Positions 1 through 8,776 of a stretch of DNA of 35,622 nucleotides are shown in pieces. Each line of letters starts with the position of its first letter. Position 1 is the first letter of the stretch. Position numbers and translations under genes: made by a program. This stretch comes from Planctomycetota bacterium (GTDB lineage Bacteria > Planctomycetota > UBA1135 > GCA-002686595): NCBI GenBank assembly GCA_016220035.1, contig JACRIO010000204.1:1-35622 (forward strand), given 5' to 3'. A model generated the notes under the pieces. That model did no database searches, was not told the origin of the DNA, and saw nothing but the letters and a program-made list of their open reading frames with translations.

Positions 1-2
1 GC

Positions 3-341
3 CATCACTTCCCGACGGAAGAACGCTCGCGCGCCGCAGACGTGTTCTGGCGGCCGATGGACGCGAGGGGCGACGCGAGGGGCGACACGAGGGGCGGCGC
101 GACGAGCGTCGAGAGCTGGCGCCACGCGTACCGCTTCCGCACGCCGTACCGGCACGAGAACCTGCCCGACACGCTGCTCCCCGCGCACGCGACGCAGGCG
201 ATCCCGATCGAGGGCGACGGTGCGGACGGCGCGATCGAGGTCGTGCTCTTCTTCTCGCTCCGGCCGTACTGGGCGGATCCCGCGCGGCCCGATCCCGAGC
301 GCGAGGCGAAGATCGTGCACCGCTTGGAGCTTCGGCCGTGA
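3..341 (+). CDS. C-terminal end of a probable multihaem cytochrome (partial)
   Basis: The reading frame is open to the left edge of the window, so this is the last 112 or so codons of a longer gene; the GTG at 42 need not be its start. The visible part begins with HHFPTEERSRAADVFW. The FPTxER pattern with a preceding His, then an all-beta stretch (AYRFRTPYRHENLPDTLL) and a closing strand EVVLFFSLRPYW, resembles the C-terminal part of periplasmic multihaem c-type cytochromes as I recall them. No CxxCH motif lies in the visible part, so haem binding cannot be confirmed. The stop codon overlaps the GTG start of the HEAT-repeat lipoprotein (GTGA), so the two are probably translationally coupled. 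The identification is an inference from weak resemblance; a different secreted protein is possible. Confidence 0.45.
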   Translation, partial: HHFPTEERSRAADVFWRPMDARGDARGDTRGGATSVESWRHAYRFRTPYRHENLPDTLLPAHATQAIPIEGDGADGAIEVVLFFSLRPYWADPARPDPEREAKIVHRLELRP

Positions 342-1798
342 AGCGCTTCCTAGCAATAGCGGTCGCAGCGCTCGCCGCGTGCTCGAAGCCGCCGCCCGCC
401 GCGAAGCCGAGCTTCGCGTTGCGCAGCGTGTGCGCGGAGGAGATCGCGAAGCTCGAAGCCGCGCTCCCGCCCGCGAAGGCCTTCGCGAACGATCCGGAGC
501 TCGTGGAGCGCGTGCGCGGGCTCGTTTCCGACGCGGCGCGAGCGCAGGGCCAGGCGCGCGGGCTCGCCTTGCGCGATGCGGCGGAGCTCGGTGCGCCGGC
601 GGTGCCGGTGCTCGTCTCGATCGTCGACGACGCACGACGCGATCCGAACGAGCGTCGCACCGCCGTCGACCTGCTCGGCGCGATGGACGTCGAGGCCGCG
701 TCCGACGCGCTCGCGGCGCGCATCGACATGCGCTTCTTCCACGAGCCGTGGCTGCGCGCGCACGCGGCCTTCGCGCTGGGCCGTCAGGCGCGCGATGCGT
801 GGCTGCCGCAGGTGCTCCCACTGCTCGAGCACGAGACCGACGGCGAGACGGCGTTCTGGATCGCGAAGGCGCTCGCGAAGCACGGCAACTACGCGGGCGT
901 CGGCGGCTTGCTCGTGCTCGCGGAGCACGGCGCGGACGACCTCCCCGCACGCTCCACGGCCTTGCTCGCGGAGCTCGCGACCGAGGCCGGCGTCGAGGAC
1001 GGCGCGCGCCTGCGCGATGCGTGGGTCGGCGCGGAGGGCGCGCCCGCGCTGCCGAAGCGCGATCCGTCGCCCGCGCTGCGCCTCACCGTGTGGAAGAGCA
1101 TCGCGCGCCTCTCCGATTTCGACCTGCGCTTCGTCGACGACGCCCGCTACGCGCTCGCGAACTCCGCGCCGTGGGTCGTCGAGCCGCTCACGCGCGCGCT
1201 GCGCGAAGAGGACGAGCACGTGCGCCTGCACGTGACGCAGTGCCTCGAGCGCATGGGCCCGCGCGCGAAGGCGGCGTGCGCCGATCTCCAAGCGCTGCTC
1301 GACGAGCCGCGCACGGCCCCGGCGGCGGCTGAAGCGCTCGGCGGCGTGCGTTGCGCCGACGCGCTACCCGTGCTCGCCGCCTGCACGGCGCCGGAGCGCG
1401 CGCCCGAGCTGCGCGCGGCCGCCGCGCATGCACTCGGGCGCCTCGGCTCCGACGCTGCCCTCCCGACGCTCCAACGCCTGCTCGACCAGAAGGAGCCGAT
1501 GGACTTGCGGCAGACGGCGGCGCAGTCGCTGCTCGGTCTCGGCGACGAAGCGCGCGCGGTGTCGCTGCTCGTCGAGTGCCTCGCGTCGCGCGCCGCCGAT
1601 CAGGACGCCGCGGAATCCGCGCTCGAGGCGTGGCTCACGACGCGCGCCGAGACGAACGCCGAGGCGCGCAGCCGGCTCGGAGCGTGGCGCAACGCCGGGC
1701 CGGCGATCACCGGCACGCCGACGGTGGAGCAGGTCGCCGAGCGGCGTGCGGCGCGCGCCGCGATCGCGTGCTCGATCGCGACGGCCGGCGCGCGGTGA
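338..1798 (+). CDS. HEAT-repeat lipoprotein
   Basis: A 486-residue protein. The N-terminus MKRFLAIAVAALAACSKPP is a short lipoprotein signal with lipobox LAAC, so Cys15 should be lipidated and the protein anchored outside the cytoplasm. After it come alpha-helical repeats typical of HEAT / PBS-lyase arrays, for example ELGAPAVPVLVSIVDD near residue 85, RTAVDLLGAMDVEAASDALA near 107, and ELRAAAAHALGRLGSDAALP near 355. Such arrays are protein-binding scaffolds; no catalytic motif is visible. The GTG start overlaps the TGA of the upstream cytochrome-like gene by four bases, so a role in assembly or docking of that protein is a reasonable guess but not shown. It converges with sucB, leaving 12 bases between stops. 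The call of a HEAT lipoprotein is firm; the partner is unknown. Confidence 0.8.
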   Translation: MKRFLAIAVAALAACSKPPPAAKPSFALRSVCAEEIAKLEAALPPAKAFANDPELVERVRGLVSDAARAQGQARGLALRDAAELGAPAVPVLVSIVDDARRDPNERRTAVDLLGAMDVEAASDALAARIDMRFFHEPWLRAHAAFALGRQARDAWLPQVLPLLEHETDGETAFWIAKALAKHGNYAGVGGLLVLAEHGADDLPARSTALLAELATEAGVEDGARLRDAWVGAEGAPALPKRDPSPALRLTVWKSIARLSDFDLRFVDDARYALANSAPWVVEPLTRALREEDEHVRLHVTQCLERMGPRAKAACADLQALLDEPRTAPAAAEALGGVRCADALPVLAACTAPERAPELRAAAAHALGRLGSDAALPTLQRLLDQKEPMDLRQTAAQSLLGLGDEARAVSLLVECLASRAADQDAAESALEAWLTTRAETNAEARSRLGAWRNAGPAITGTPTVEQVAERRAARAAIACSIATAGAR

Positions 1799-1810
1799 AT
1801 CGCGCGCGCC

Positions 1811-3004
1811 TCAGACCTCGATCAGCATCCGCGCCGGGTTCTCGAGGCATTCCTTGATGCGCTTCAAGAACGTCACGGCCTCGCGCCCGTCGACGAGACG
1901 ATGGTCGTAGGTGAGCGCGACGTACATCATCGGCCGGATGACGACCTGTCCGCCGAGCGCGATCGGCCGCTCCTGGATCGCGTGCAGACCGAGGATGCCC
2001 GACTGCGGCGGGTTCACGATCGGCGTCGAGAGCAACGAGCCGTAGATCCCGCCGTTCGAGATCGTGAACGTCCCGCCCTGGAGCTCCTCGAGCGTGAGCT
2101 TGCCCGCCTGCGCCCGCGCGGCGAGTTCGGCGATCGCCTGTTCGATCTCCGCGAAGCCCATCGTCTCCGCGTTGCGCAGGATCGGCACGACGAGGCCCTT
2201 CCCGCCGCCGACCGCGACGCCGATGTCGCAGTAGTTCTTGAAGACGACCGCGTCGCCGCGGACCTCCGCGTTGACCTGCGGGACGAGCTTCAGCGCGTCG
2301 ACCGCGGCCTTCACGAAGAAGGACATGAAGCCGAGCTTCACCCCGTGCTTCGCGACGAACGCGTCCTGGTGCTCCTTGCGCAGCGCCATCGCGGCGGACA
2401 TGTCGATCTCGTTGAAGGTCGTGAGCAACGCGGCGGTGTTCTGCGCCTCGACGAGGCGCTGCGCGATGCGCTTGCGCAGCGGCGTCATCGGCACGAGCTC
2501 TTCCTCGCGCGCGCCGCCCGTGCGCGGAGCGGGAACCGCCGCTGGAGCCTTCGGAGCGCGCGCGCGCTCCTCGACCGTGCGTTGGACGTCTTCCTTGAGC
2601 ACGCGCCCACCGGGACCGGTCGGTTGGACCTCGCCCGCGCTCATTCCAGCCTGCGCGAGCACGCGCGCGGCGGCGGGCATCACGCGCACGGCCTCCGTCC
2701 GCGCGGGCGCATCCTTTGCGCTCGTCGCCGACTCCGCATCGCTCTTCGCGCTCTTCACCATGGGCCCGGCCTCGAACAGCCCGACGACGTCGCCGACCTT
2801 CGCGACGACGCCCTTCGCGAGCTTCACCTTCGTCACCGTCCCATCCGCCGGCGCGGGGAGCTCGACCGTGACCTTGTCGGTCTCGATCACGACGACGGGA
2901 TCGTCCTTCTTCACGCTCCCGCCTTCGGGCACGAGCCATTCACCGATCGTGACCTCGGTGATGGATTCGCCGACCGCGGGGACCTTGAGTTCGAGGGCTG
3001 CCAT
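1811..3004 (-). CDS. sucB: Dihydrolipoyllysine succinyltransferase, E2 of 2-oxoglutarate dehydrogenase
   Basis: E2 transfers the succinyl group from the E1-bound intermediate to CoA in the TCA cycle. The 397-residue protein has the classic order. Residues 1-77 form one lipoyl domain with the lipoylation motif ETDKV (Lys44). An Ala/Lys-rich linker follows. A peripheral subunit-binding domain lies around residues 108-145 ([18 protein letters not shown], then [11 protein letters not shown]). The C-terminal acyltransferase domain carries the active-site motif [10 protein letters not shown] with His368 and Asp372. Length is normal for SucB, and the single lipoyl domain and sequence fit SucB better than pyruvate dehydrogenase E2. 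It lies on the same strand as sucA but about 2.8 kb downstream of it, with other genes between, and has its own promoter just upstream (3020-3048). No E3 gene is present in the window. Confidence 0.95.
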   Translation of the reverse strand: MAALELKVPAVGESITEVTIGEWLVPEGGSVKKDDPVVVIETDKVTVELPAPADGTVTKVKLAKGVVAKVGDVVGLFEAGPMVKSAKSDAESATSAKDAPARTEAVRVMPAAARVLAQAGMSAGEVQPTGPGGRVLKEDVQRTVEERARAPKAPAAVPAPRTGGAREEELVPMTPLRKRIAQRLVEAQNTAALLTTFNEIDMSAAMALRKEHQDAFVAKHGVKLGFMSFFVKAAVDALKLVPQVNAEVRGDAVVFKNYCDIGVAVGGGKGLVVPILRNAETMGFAEIEQAIAELAARAQAGKLTLEELQGGTFTISNGGIYGSLLSTPIVNPPQSGILGLHAIQERPIALGGQVVIRPMMYVALTYDHRLVDGREAVTFLKRIKECLENPARMLIEV

Positions 3005-3019
3005 GTCGTTGGGGCGAAA

Positions 3020-3048
3020 AGTGTACGGACGAGAGGCGGCGCGGTCAG
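3020..3048 (-). promoter_or_regulatory. sucB promoter, sigma70-like
   Basis: On the minus strand a -35-like CTGACC (3048-3043) is separated by exactly 17 bases from a -10-like TACACT (3025-3020). Each hexamer matches four of six consensus positions. Transcription would begin near 3013, giving a leader of only about nine bases before the sucB ATG at 3004. This means sucB need not depend on transcription from sucA. Confidence 0.55.
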
Positions 3049-3149
3049 CCCTGCATCGGCCGTCATCGCATGGAAACGCCGTGGAGCGCGTCGAGGGCGG
3101 GGAGCCTCCGTCGGAGGAATCGCCTCGCGGCCAGAGCGCCGCGCGGGGA

Positions 3150-3155
3150 TAGGCT
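3150..3155 (+). promoter_or_regulatory. -10-like hexamer for a leaderless start
   Basis: TAGGCT lies seven bases before the ATG at 3163, so the predicted transcription start falls at or next to the start codon. No convincing -35 element is visible at 16-18 bases. This supports 3163 rather than the in-frame ATG at 3070 as the true start. Confidence 0.45.
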
Positions 3156-3162
3156 TCCCCCG

Positions 3163-3795
3163 ATGGAGATGACGGAAGCGGAGCTCCTCGCGCTGGTCGA
3201 GGCGGGCGAGGGCAAGACGCTCGAGTTCAAGCGCGGCGTGCAGCGCGGCGAGAAGCTCGCGCGCACGCTCGCGGCGTTCGCGAACACGCGCGGCGGGATC
3301 TTGCTCGTCGGAATCGGCGACGACGGGGCGTTGCTCGGCGCGCCGCGGCCGAGGGAGTCGGCGCGCGCGCTCGTCGAGATCGCGGCGGAGCTCGTCGAGC
3401 CGACGCTCACGATCGAGGTGTCGATCGTGCGCGCGCTCGAGAAGGCCATCGTGTGCTGCTCCGTCCCACTGTCCGGCGCGCGGCCGCACGCGGTCGTCCG
3501 CGACGACGGAACGCGCGAGATCGTCGTGCGCGCGGGCTCGTCGAACCGCGCGGCGGGAGAGCGCGCGATCGCGGAAATGCGGGTGAGGCCGCGGGCGTTC
3601 ACCGAGCTCGAGCTGGCCGTGCTCGCTTGGGTCGGGCGGCGGACCGCCGTGAAACATCCCGCCACGCCCGATGACTTCGCGCAGGAGCACGGCATCGGCA
3701 AGCAGCGCGCGCGAAACGCATTCGGCGCGCTCGAACGTGCGGGGAAGCTCGTCGCGCACGGCGTCGGAGTGCTGCGAACGTATCGGACAGGATAG
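3163..3795 (+). CDS. AlbA_2 (Schlafen-type) putative DNA-binding protein
   Basis: A 210-residue protein when started at 3163 ([18 protein letters not shown]). The N-terminal two thirds match the AlbA_2 domain, formerly called AAA_4 and related to the Schlafen core: an early Glu-x-Lys in TLEFKRGVQ, then the hallmark [20 protein letters not shown]. The C-terminal 65 residues (from about [11 protein letters not shown]) look like a winged helix, as is usual in transcription-regulator members of this family. It is a single cytoplasmic protein with no signal or membrane segment. An upstream in-frame ATG at 3070 gives an Arg-rich extension that looks non-coding and overlaps the sucB promoter region. 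The gene runs divergently from sucB and converges on the lower-GC block. A regulatory role is likely from the family; its target is unknown. Confidence 0.75.
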   Translation: MEMTEAELLALVEAGEGKTLEFKRGVQRGEKLARTLAAFANTRGGILLVGIGDDGALLGAPRPRESARALVEIAAELVEPTLTIEVSIVRALEKAIVCCSVPLSGARPHAVVRDDGTREIVVRAGSSNRAAGERAIAEMRVRPRAFTELELAVLAWVGRRTAVKHPATPDDFAQEHGIGKQRARNAFGALERAGKLVAHGVGVLRTYRTG

Positions 3796-3852
3796 AGACT
3801 GCGTTCGAACGTCGGACGCCGCCCCATGGTCCACTGCGGCAACTGCGCTGCT

Positions 3853-4773
3853 TCAGCCTAACCCTGAAACTGAGTCGGAGGCAGGCCGGCGAGACGCAAG
3901 CACGCGACAACGACCTCCGACTTCGATGTAGTTGCTCTTGTTGCCCAAACCCTGTTGCTCCCACTCGGCGCCGGTGATGATCCCGTGCCAGTCGATCACA
4001 CCATCACGGTTCGAATCCTTCAATAGCAACGCAGGGACGCGGTCCGGGTCGCCGACGTTCGCAAAGGCGTAGACAAACCCGAGCTGAGAGTGATTGCCGC
4101 CTTGGTAGTTGTCGAAGTCTCCCGTCAGGGCCGGTTCGGCACTATGCAACAGCGCAACCGCCAACACCGCCGGATCCTGGGAGAAGTCTAGTTCGTACAG
4201 GTCGCGGGAATCATGGAACTGGAGCAGCACACGGTCCAGTGCTCCGCGCTTCCTGACCATTCCGCGAACCATGTCCTTTCCGGTTTGCGCCGCATCGTAG
4301 ACTTCCGACGTCTCGGCAAGCCCTTGCGCGGACAAGGACACTCCGCCTCCGGCACTGCCTGAAAGCAGAAGGGGCTTCTTCAGCGTCCAGCGCTCGATAT
4401 GAGTGCTTCCGTTGCGGCGCTTTCCGGCAATGACTAAGTGGTTAGTTGCGGTAGTCTCACAGGCTGTGGGCCAGAAGGTGAGGGGGAACTCCTCGAGCAG
4501 GCTAGCCTCCGGGCTGTTGAAGTTGTTCGCCGTCGAGTAACGCCAAAGGACGCGGATCTTCCTTTCACTGCAAGACAAGTTCGCGCTGGCTTGGAATTGA
4601 GGAGAAACGACGAGCGTCGAGGGCGCGCCAATTCGGGCAACCCCGGCCGGCGGCTCTCCCATGTGCACACCTGGTGACTGCGTCAAAGGTATGGATCCAA
4701 CAGCGACCATGCCCAACACGCAGCAGAGCAAGGCTGAAACGTAGTATGCACGAGCGATCTGGTTCAATGTCAT
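3853..4773 (-). CDS. Unknown exported or membrane-anchored protein with an EF-hand-like loop
   Basis: A 306-residue protein that I do not recognise as a named family. Residues 8-29 (AYYVSALLCCVLGMVAVGSI) form a hydrophobic N-terminal segment, either a signal peptide or an anchor. The middle is predicted beta-rich (FQASANLSCSERKIRVLWRY, then TTATNHLVIAGKRRNGSTHI). Near the C-terminus DSNRDGVIDW has the Asp/Asn spacing of an EF-hand or dockerin calcium loop, preceded by a region that resembles a beta-propeller strand (LTGDFDNYQGGNHSQLGFVY). Codon use is visibly lower in GC than the flanking suc genes. It starts seven bases after the stop of the metalloprotease-like gene, so the two probably form an operon from the promoter at 5478-5505. 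Function is not assigned. Confidence 0.65.
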   Translation of the reverse strand: MTLNQIARAYYVSALLCCVLGMVAVGSIPLTQSPGVHMGEPPAGVARIGAPSTLVVSPQFQASANLSCSERKIRVLWRYSTANNFNSPEASLLEEFPLTFWPTACETTATNHLVIAGKRRNGSTHIERWTLKKPLLLSGSAGGGVSLSAQGLAETSEVYDAAQTGKDMVRGMVRKRGALDRVLLQFHDSRDLYELDFSQDPAVLAVALLHSAEPALTGDFDNYQGGNHSQLGFVYAFANVGDPDRVPALLLKDSNRDGVIDWHGIITGAEWEQQGLGNKSNYIEVGGRCRVLASRRPASDSVSGLG

Positions 4774-4780
4774 GACATTC

Positions 4781-5429
4781 TCATTGCCCGCACCATGGGC
4801 AGTATCCGTTCCAGTTGGCGATCAAATCGAATGGCAGGTAGCCCGTGCATGTCTGCAATTCGGCGCATTGCTTGCAGAGTGTCCTTGTAGTGTCCTTGAT
4901 AATTTTTAGAGCGTCACATGCTGTGGGGTATTCGGTCAAGTAGCCCCAGCCTTCGCACATGTAGCTCGCAAGTTGTGTCCAAGAGTCGGCCTCCATGTCT
5001 GCATGGTCACAGGCATAACAGGGGTTTCTGGCGCTACCGTCGTGTTCGGTACCCCCCCGCGCTCGGTCCACCCCCACAGTGCTGCACATGTATCCACTCA
5101 TGAAGAATCGCAGTGGCTGCCACCTCAGCTCCGTAGCGAATACTGAATGCGATGGTGTCATAGTCGTGAGCGCCAAGAATCGTCTCGTCGTCAATTCCAA
5201 CGAAACCAACCGATGCTCCTGCCTGCAAGATCGCGTCAGTGGTCGTGGAGTCCATTTGCCGTGCGACCGCCAGAATGGACTGTAGCTCGGACGGAGTAAT
5301 CGACACCGTTGGGACGCTCGGGATGTTGACTCGCTGGTCCCCAGCCTGTTGTGACCATGACACCGAGGCCGGCGAGTTCAGGCAGCCCAATGTCAAGAAG
5401 ATGGCGAACAGGATCATACGGGCTAGCAT
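4781..5429 (-). pseudogene. Metalloprotease-like lipoprotein interrupted by a frameshift at a seven-C run
   Basis: Two overlapping frames encode the halves of one protein. The first starts at 5429 (MLARMILFAIFLTLGCLNS, a lipoprotein signal with lipobox LTLGC), shows the zinc-protease motif HEWIH in AILHEWIHVQHC, and stops at 5034. The second continues as NPCYACDHADMEADSWTQL to the stop at 4781. The switch maps to a run of seven C (5052-5058; seven G on the coding strand). Removing one base joins HCGGGPSAGG directly to TEHDGSARNPCYAC and gives an intact 215-residue protein. HExxH supplies two zinc ligands and a Glu; the Glu in HADMEAD could be the third ligand. The distal half is Cys-rich (CxxC, then KQCAEL, CPWC). 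A good Shine-Dalgarno AGGAGA lies before 5429, which is why I prefer it to the ATG at 5468. It may be a true pseudogene, a slippage-expressed gene, or a homopolymer sequencing error. Confidence 0.7.
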
Positions 5430-5767
5430 GCAGACTCTCCTCTGGCGATGTTGGCCGAGAACAGGCATTCCGTGCAGATGGTATCCCGCTCCAGTTCAAG
5501 GTCAAGTGCAGACATGGCGGTGCATGGAACGGCCTGGGTCGCCATCACCGGTGGGATGGCCTGGTCCATCCCTGCCACGCAAGTGTCCGTAGCAAGCGCT
5601 CAGTCTTGGTACGGTCCTTCACTTGTCGGGCCTTCGATCGACGCAAGCGGTGAAGGGTTCCGAGACGTAGCACCGCTTCTCAATGAGGATAGCGACCACG
5701 GAGTGACCGGCTCGTCTGCGGAGAAGCTACTCGCACGCATCCCAATTGCGCTTGACTTACCCCGCAA
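5430..5767 (-). other. Gene-free interval between sucA and the lower-GC block
   Basis: These 338 bases lie between the sucA stop and the metalloprotease-like start. Apart from the promoter at 5478-5505 and the ribosome binding site next to 5430, I see no convincing gene, terminator or repeat. Base composition is lower in GC than in sucA, and the shift occurs close to the sucA stop codon, so the interval seems to belong to the same inserted block. An open frame on the plus strand here runs on into sucA antisense and lacks a ribosome binding site. Confidence 0.5.
5478..5505 (-). promoter_or_regulatory. Promoter of the metalloprotease/unknown-protein pair
   Basis: On the minus strand TTGACC (5505-5500) is followed after 16 bases by TACCAT (5483-5478). 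The -35 matches five of six consensus positions and the -10 four of six. The predicted start near 5471 gives a leader of about 40 bases that contains the Shine-Dalgarno sequence before 5429. Of the promoters visible in this window it is the closest to the standard sigma70 form. Confidence 0.55.
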
Positions 5768-8503
5768 TCATAACGCGCGCTCCACGAGCTCCGCCTGCTC
5801 CACCTTGTGCGCGGCCTGCGAGCCGGTCGCGGGGCTCGCGGCTTCGGGGCGCGCGACGCAGCGCAGTCCCGGCAGCACGTGAGCGAAGCGCGACTGCACG
5901 AAGCGCCACGCGCCCATGTTCTCGGGCTCTTCCTGCACCCACACGACGTCCTTCACGGTGCTCCACGGCGCGAGTGCGGCGCGGAGCTCGTCCAGGGACA
6001 GCGGGTAGAGCTGTTCGAGCCGCAAGACCGGCGTGTCGAGGCCGCGTTTGTCGCGCTCCTCGACGAGCTCGTAGTAGAGCTTGCCCGTGCAGAGGAGCAC
6101 GCGCTCGACCTTCGCACCGCGCTGGGTCGGCGCGTCGACGAGGATGCGTCGAAAATGCCCGCTCGCGAGCTCGTCGAGCTTCGACGTCGCGCGCGGATGA
6201 CGGAGCAGGCTCTTCGGCGTCATCACGACGAGCGGCTTGCGCAGTGCGCGCTTCGCCTGCCGCCGCAGGAGGTGGAACATCTGCGCCGGCGTCGTCGGAT
6301 AGCACACCTGCACGTTGTCGTTGGCGCACGACGCGAGGAAGCGCTCGAGGCGCGCGCTCGAATGCTCGGGTCCCTGGCCCTCGAACGCGTGGGGGAGGAG
6401 CAGCGCGAGGCCCGAACCGTGCTTCCACTTGTCCTCCGCGCTCGACAGGAACTGGTCCCAGATCACCTGCGCCGCGTTCACGAAGTCGCCGAACTGCGCT
6501 TCCCACAAGACGAGCGCTTCGGGGTAGTCGAGGCTGAAGCCGTACTCGAAGCCCATGACGCCCGCTTCGCTGAGGGGGCTGTTCACGATCTCGACGGGCG
6601 CTTGATCGGGCGCCAAATGCGCGAACGTCGCGTGCTCGGCCCCGGTCGCGGGGTCGTGCAGCACCGCGTGGCGGTGCGTGAACGTGCCGCGCTCGCAGTC
6701 TTGGCCCGAGAGTCGCACGCGCACGCCTTCGACGGCGAGCGATGCGAACGCGAGCGCCTCGCCCGCGCTCCAATCGAGCACGCGGCGGCCGAGCGCCATC
6801 TCGAGGCGTGCTTCGAGGAAGTGTTCGATCTTCGGATGCGGCTTGAAGCCCTCGGGGAGCTTCGTGGTCGCGACGAGCAGCTCGGCGAGCCGCTCCGCGT
6901 CCACGCCCGTGTCGAGCTCCGGGGTCGCGGCGTCCGCGCCGCCCGCGAAGCCCTTCCATGCGTCGAGCTTCGGTTCCTCGGGTTTCGCGTAGTCGGAGGC
7001 GCGCATCGCCTCGAACTCCGACTCGAAGCGCGCGCGCGCGGCGGCGTGGAGCGCTTCGCCCTGCTCGCGCGTGACGAGCTCCATCCGCACGAGGCGGTCG
7101 AGATAGAGCTCGCGCGCCGGCGCGCGCTTGCGGATGTCTCCATAGAGGAGCGGCTGCGTGAACGCGGGCTCGTCCGATTCGTTGTGGCCGTGGCGGCGGA
7201 AGCCGACGAGGTCGATGACGACCTCCGACGCGAATTGACGACGGAAGTCGAGCGCGATGCGGACCGCCGCGCACACCGCTTCGGGGTCCGCGGCGTTCAC
7301 GTGCAGGATCGGGACGTGGAGCATGAGCGCGACGTCGGTGCAGTACGGTGTCGAGCGCGACTCGTCGGGATCGGTCGTGAAGCCGACTTGGTTGTTCACG
7401 ACGACGTGCAGGGTGCCGCCCGTCTGGTAGCCCTCGAGGCGCGACAGGTTCAGCGTCTCCTGCACGATGCCCTGCCCGGCGAACGCGGCGTCGCCGTGGA
7501 GCAGCACCGCGAGCCCGTGCTCCGACCGCGGATCGTCGCGGCGCGTCGAGCGCGCGCGTGCGCGACCGAGCGCCACCGTGTTCACGAACTCGAGGTGGCT
7601 CGGGTTCGAGCACAGCGTGACGCTCACGGAGCGGCCCGAGCGCGTCGCGTGCTCCATGCTCCATCCGAGGTGGTACTTCACGTCGCCGCGACCGTGGTAC
7701 GTCGCTGCATCGAGGTCGGCGAACTCGCGGAAGATGTCGCGGGGGCGCTTGCCTGCGATGTGCGCGAGCACGTTCAAGCGCCCGCGGTGCGCCATGCCGA
7801 GCACGACGTCCTCGATCCCCTGCGCGCCGCAGTGCTCGACCAGCGTGCGCAGCATCGGGATCAAGCTCTCGTGGCCTTCGAGCGAGAAGCTCTTCGCGCC
7901 GAGGAACTTCTTCTGGATGGTCGTCTCGAACGCGAGCGCGCTTCCGAGGCCCTCGAGGATCGCAATCCGCTCCTCGCGCGTCGGCTCGGGCCGCTCGCGC
8001 GGCGACTCGAAGCGCTCGACCAGCCACGCGCGTTGCGCGTCGTCGTCGATGTGCATGAACTGGACGCCGATCGAGCCGGACCACGCGGTCTTCAGGCGCT
8101 CGACGATCGCCGCGAGCGTTTCCGTGCGGCCTTGAAAGGCGAAGGAGCTCGCGAGGTCGGCGCTCGAGAGCCCCGCGGCCGCGAGCTCGAGGTCGCGACG
8201 TTCCGATCGCGCACGGTCGAGCGGATCGAGGCGCGCGACGAGGTGCCCGCGCTCGCGCCAACGGCGAACGAGCTCGTCGACCTGTGCCTGCTTCGCGCTC
8301 GCGCCGCTCGTGCCGGACGCCGCATGGAAGAGCCCGCGCGCCTCGAAGCTCGGCCCCGCGACGACCGCGCCCGCCGCGGGCCAGCCGGCGAAGTAGCGGC
8401 GCCACTCCTCGGGCACCGCATTCGGGTCGGCCTGGAAGCGCCCGTAGAGCTCCTCGACGAAGGCCAGGTTCGAGGCGTTCAGCAGTTGGGGATCGTCGCG
8501 CAT
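5768..8503 (-). CDS. sucA: 2-oxoglutarate dehydrogenase E1 component
   Basis: This thiamine-diphosphate enzyme decarboxylates 2-oxoglutarate and succinylates the lipoyl group of SucB. The 911-residue length is normal. The N-terminus (LNASNLAFVEELYGRF, residues 8-23) is the short E2-binding segment of SucA-type E1 proteins. Key motifs are GMAHRGRLNVLAH (236-248), GDAAFAGQGIVQET (337-350) and NNQVGFTTDP (370-379), the ThDP and magnesium-binding core. The transketolase-like pyrimidine domain includes SEAGVMGFEYGFSLDYPEAL and FEGQGPEHSSARLERFL. The C-terminus carries WVQEEPENMGAWRF. It lacks the fused acyltransferase domain of actinobacterial KGD proteins, so it works with a separate E2, consistent with sucB nearby. 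A -10-like TAGGAT about 60 bases upstream probably drives it. Normally sucB would follow directly; here the link is broken by two genes on the same strand and one opposed gene. Confidence 0.96.
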   Translation of the reverse strand: MRDDPQLLNASNLAFVEELYGRFQADPNAVPEEWRRYFAGWPAAGAVVAGPSFEARGLFHAASGTSGASAKQAQVDELVRRWRERGHLVARLDPLDRARSERRDLELAAAGLSSADLASSFAFQGRTETLAAIVERLKTAWSGSIGVQFMHIDDDAQRAWLVERFESPRERPEPTREERIAILEGLGSALAFETTIQKKFLGAKSFSLEGHESLIPMLRTLVEHCGAQGIEDVVLGMAHRGRLNVLAHIAGKRPRDIFREFADLDAATYHGRGDVKYHLGWSMEHATRSGRSVSVTLCSNPSHLEFVNTVALGRARARSTRRDDPRSEHGLAVLLHGDAAFAGQGIVQETLNLSRLEGYQTGGTLHVVVNNQVGFTTDPDESRSTPYCTDVALMLHVPILHVNAADPEAVCAAVRIALDFRRQFASEVVIDLVGFRRHGHNESDEPAFTQPLLYGDIRKRAPARELYLDRLVRMELVTREQGEALHAAARARFESEFEAMRASDYAKPEEPKLDAWKGFAGGADAATPELDTGVDAERLAELLVATTKLPEGFKPHPKIEHFLEARLEMALGRRVLDWSAGEALAFASLAVEGVRVRLSGQDCERGTFTHRHAVLHDPATGAEHATFAHLAPDQAPVEIVNSPLSEAGVMGFEYGFSLDYPEALVLWEAQFGDFVNAAQVIWDQFLSSAEDKWKHGSGLALLLPHAFEGQGPEHSSARLERFLASCANDNVQVCYPTTPAQMFHLLRRQAKRALRKPLVVMTPKSLLRHPRATSKLDELASGHFRRILVDAPTQRGAKVERVLLCTGKLYYELVEERDKRGLDTPVLRLEQLYPLSLDELRAALAPWSTVKDVVWVQEEPENMGAWRFVQSRFAHVLPGLRCVARPEAASPATGSQAAHKVEQAELVERAL

Positions 8504-8566
8504 GGGGTCGAATTCGGCCGGAGCGGAGCCTTTCGGCTGGGTGTCGGCCGCGGAGGAAGGCGGAGC

Positions 8567-8572
8567 ATCCTA
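8567..8572 (-). promoter_or_regulatory. Possible -10 element for sucA
   Basis: On the minus strand TAGGAT lies 63 bases before the sucA ATG in the 273-base divergent interval between sucA and the repeat protein. No clear -35 is seen. It would leave a leader of roughly 57 bases. Confidence 0.3.
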
Positions 8573-8776
8573 GCGATCGACGATCACGCGCGGGAACGCC
8601 GTGAGCCCGCGAGCCCGCATCCGACGCGAGGGGCCCAGCAGAATCGTCCTGAAGCGAGAACGAGCCTTGCGGGTTCGCGGGCCTGCGGAAAAGCTGAGGG
8701 CATCGAGTCCGGAGCGGAGCTCGAGCCCCGTCGCGACGCCCGGGAGAGCGTCGCACTTCCATCCCAGAGTCCGATC

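Noticed and set aside
4008-4018. GGTTCGAATCC, which looks like a tRNA T-arm
   Set aside because: No acceptor or anticodon arm surrounds it. On the minus strand it encodes Asp-Ser-Asn of the EF-hand-like loop DSNRDGVID.
5448-5882. A 144-codon plus-strand frame in the interval after the metalloprotease-like gene
   Set aside because: No ribosome binding site, no domain, and its last third is sucA antisense.
8092-8421. Short minus-strand frame within sucA
   Set aside because: It overlaps the well supported sucA frame completely and has an Arg/Ser-rich shadow composition.
5807-8776. Extension of the repeat protein upstream to 5807, making a 1843-residue product
   Set aside because: This part is sucA antisense. 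A signal peptide at 8777 marks the real start.
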